Below are positions 63,602 to 64,000 of a stretch of 64,000 bases of DNA, piece by piece; position 1 is the stretch's first letter; each line of letters opens with the position of its first letter. The stretch is taken from the NCBI RefSeq assembly GCF_003688285.1, contig NZ_RCNT01000001.1:310001-374000 (forward strand). The letters run 5' to 3'. The notes under the pieces are model-generated. The model saw nothing but the letters and a program-made list of their open reading frames with translations. It did no database searches and was not told where the DNA came from. This stretch comes from Rhodophyticola porphyridii (GTDB lineage: Bacteria; Pseudomonadota; Alphaproteobacteria; Rhodobacterales; Rhodobacteraceae). The position numbers and the translations under genes are program-made.

Positions 63602-64000
63602 GTGCGGCGACTTCCCGGGCGCGCGGGCGGAATCCTGTCCTATTTCACGCGTCACCGGACAGCCGCGAACCTGCTGCTGGTCACGCTGATCGTGCTTGGT
63701 CTGGCGGCGTTTCCGAACATGCGCGCGCAGTTCTTTCCCGATGTGGTGGTCGACGAGGTCACCGTGACCGTCAACTGGGACGGGGCGGGAGCCGAGGATG
63801 TGGATGAGGCGATCATCGCGGTGATCGAGCCGCGCCTGCTGGTGGTCGAAGGGGTGACGCAATCCAGCTCGACCGCGCGCGAGGGGCGCGCCTCGATCGA
63901 GCTGGAGTTCGAGCCCGGCTGGGACATGGGGCGTGCCGCCGATGACGTGCAGGCGGCGGTCGATGCGATCTCCGATCTGCCCGAGGATGCCGAGGATCCG
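63602..64000 (+). CDS. RND efflux pump inner-membrane protein (3' end cut off)
   Basis: Translation from the GTG at 63602 (4 nt after the adaptor stop) runs to the window edge without a stop. It gives the N-terminal membrane helix (ANLLLVTLIVLGLAAFPNM) and the first periplasmic segment, with DEVTVTVNWDGAGAEDVDEA and VEGVTQSSSTAREGRASIEL. These match AcrB/MexB-type pumps. GTG is likely the true start because it is close to the adaptor gene and no ATG precedes the helix. Confidence 0.9.
   Translation, partial: MRRLPGRAGGILSYFTRHRTAANLLLVTLIVLGLAAFPNMRAQFFPDVVVDEVTVTVNWDGAGAEDVDEAIIAVIEPRLLVVEGVTQSSSTAREGRASIELEFEPGWDMGRAADDVQAAVDAISDLPEDAEDP

Noticed and set aside
1-64000. CRISPR array, prophage or complete insertion sequence
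   Set aside because: No regularly spaced repeats, phage structural genes or intact transposase were seen; only fragments at 13196-14554.

Overview
The window is GC-rich, densely coded bacterial chromosome. It is most likely from an alphaproteobacterium of the Rhodobacterales (Roseobacter-like). The main reasons are the uvrC-pgsA-moaD-moaE order, a plant-type glutamate-cysteine ligase, a type-4 uracil-DNA glycosylase without iron-sulfur cysteines, a GTTC-N7-GTTC LexA-type site, and long operons whose genes overlap by ATGA or GTGA. This placement rests on family recognition; no search was run.

The left third is catabolic. Positions 1-4799 (+) encode an unphosphorylated galactose route (De Ley-Doudoroff type): galactose dehydrogenase (cut by the window edge), lactonase, KDGal kinase, KDPGal aldolase and a GH42 beta-galactosidase. 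Positions 4796-12461 (-) form one tightly coupled operon with an NMT1/SsuA-type ABC importer, a cytosine-deaminase-like amidohydrolase, an FAD oxidase, a possible 36-aa protein, two paralogous flavodoxin-fold reductases and a 2-oxoglutarate/Fe(II) oxygenase. It looks like an import-and-degrade module for a nitrogen heterocycle, with a divergent RidA-family gene. A tRNA-Met gene (13163-13239) is followed by a graveyard of mobile DNA: the end of a serine recombinase gene that reads into the tRNA, an orphan gene fragment and the tail of an IS3-family transposase. Positions 14590-27539 (-) carry a complete oxidative sugar route: sugar dehydrogenase, lactonase, glucarate-dehydratase-like enolase, 2-keto-3-deoxy acid dehydrogenase and FAH-type hydrolase. 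With it come a CUT1 ABC importer, a GntR regulator, a mutarotase-like protein and a GH38-like glycosidase. L-fucose or L-rhamnose (6-deoxyhexose) is the best guess for the substrate.

The middle holds a possible SOS-controlled endonuclease III-like gene and a sulfotransferase. A phosphonate block follows: phnM plus a TIM-barrel isomerase on one strand, and a hexapeptide transferase plus phnDCEE on the other, with a Pho box between them and no C-P lyase core in view. After that come an acyl-CoA synthetase with a 3-hydroxybutyrate dehydrogenase, and modABC.

The right part (41.5-64 kb) is mostly housekeeping: SppA, a Na+/Ca2+ exchanger, a FolM-like reductase, UvrC, PgsA, MoaD, MoaE, an OmpA-family protein, UbiA, RsmE, GshA, PlsY, PyrB with a degenerate dihydroorotase, a uracil-DNA glycosylase, a phosphoesterase, MoaB, and the start of an RND efflux system cut by the right edge. 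Two very short genes (36 aa and 21 aa) sit exactly between neighbours with overlapping start and stop codons.
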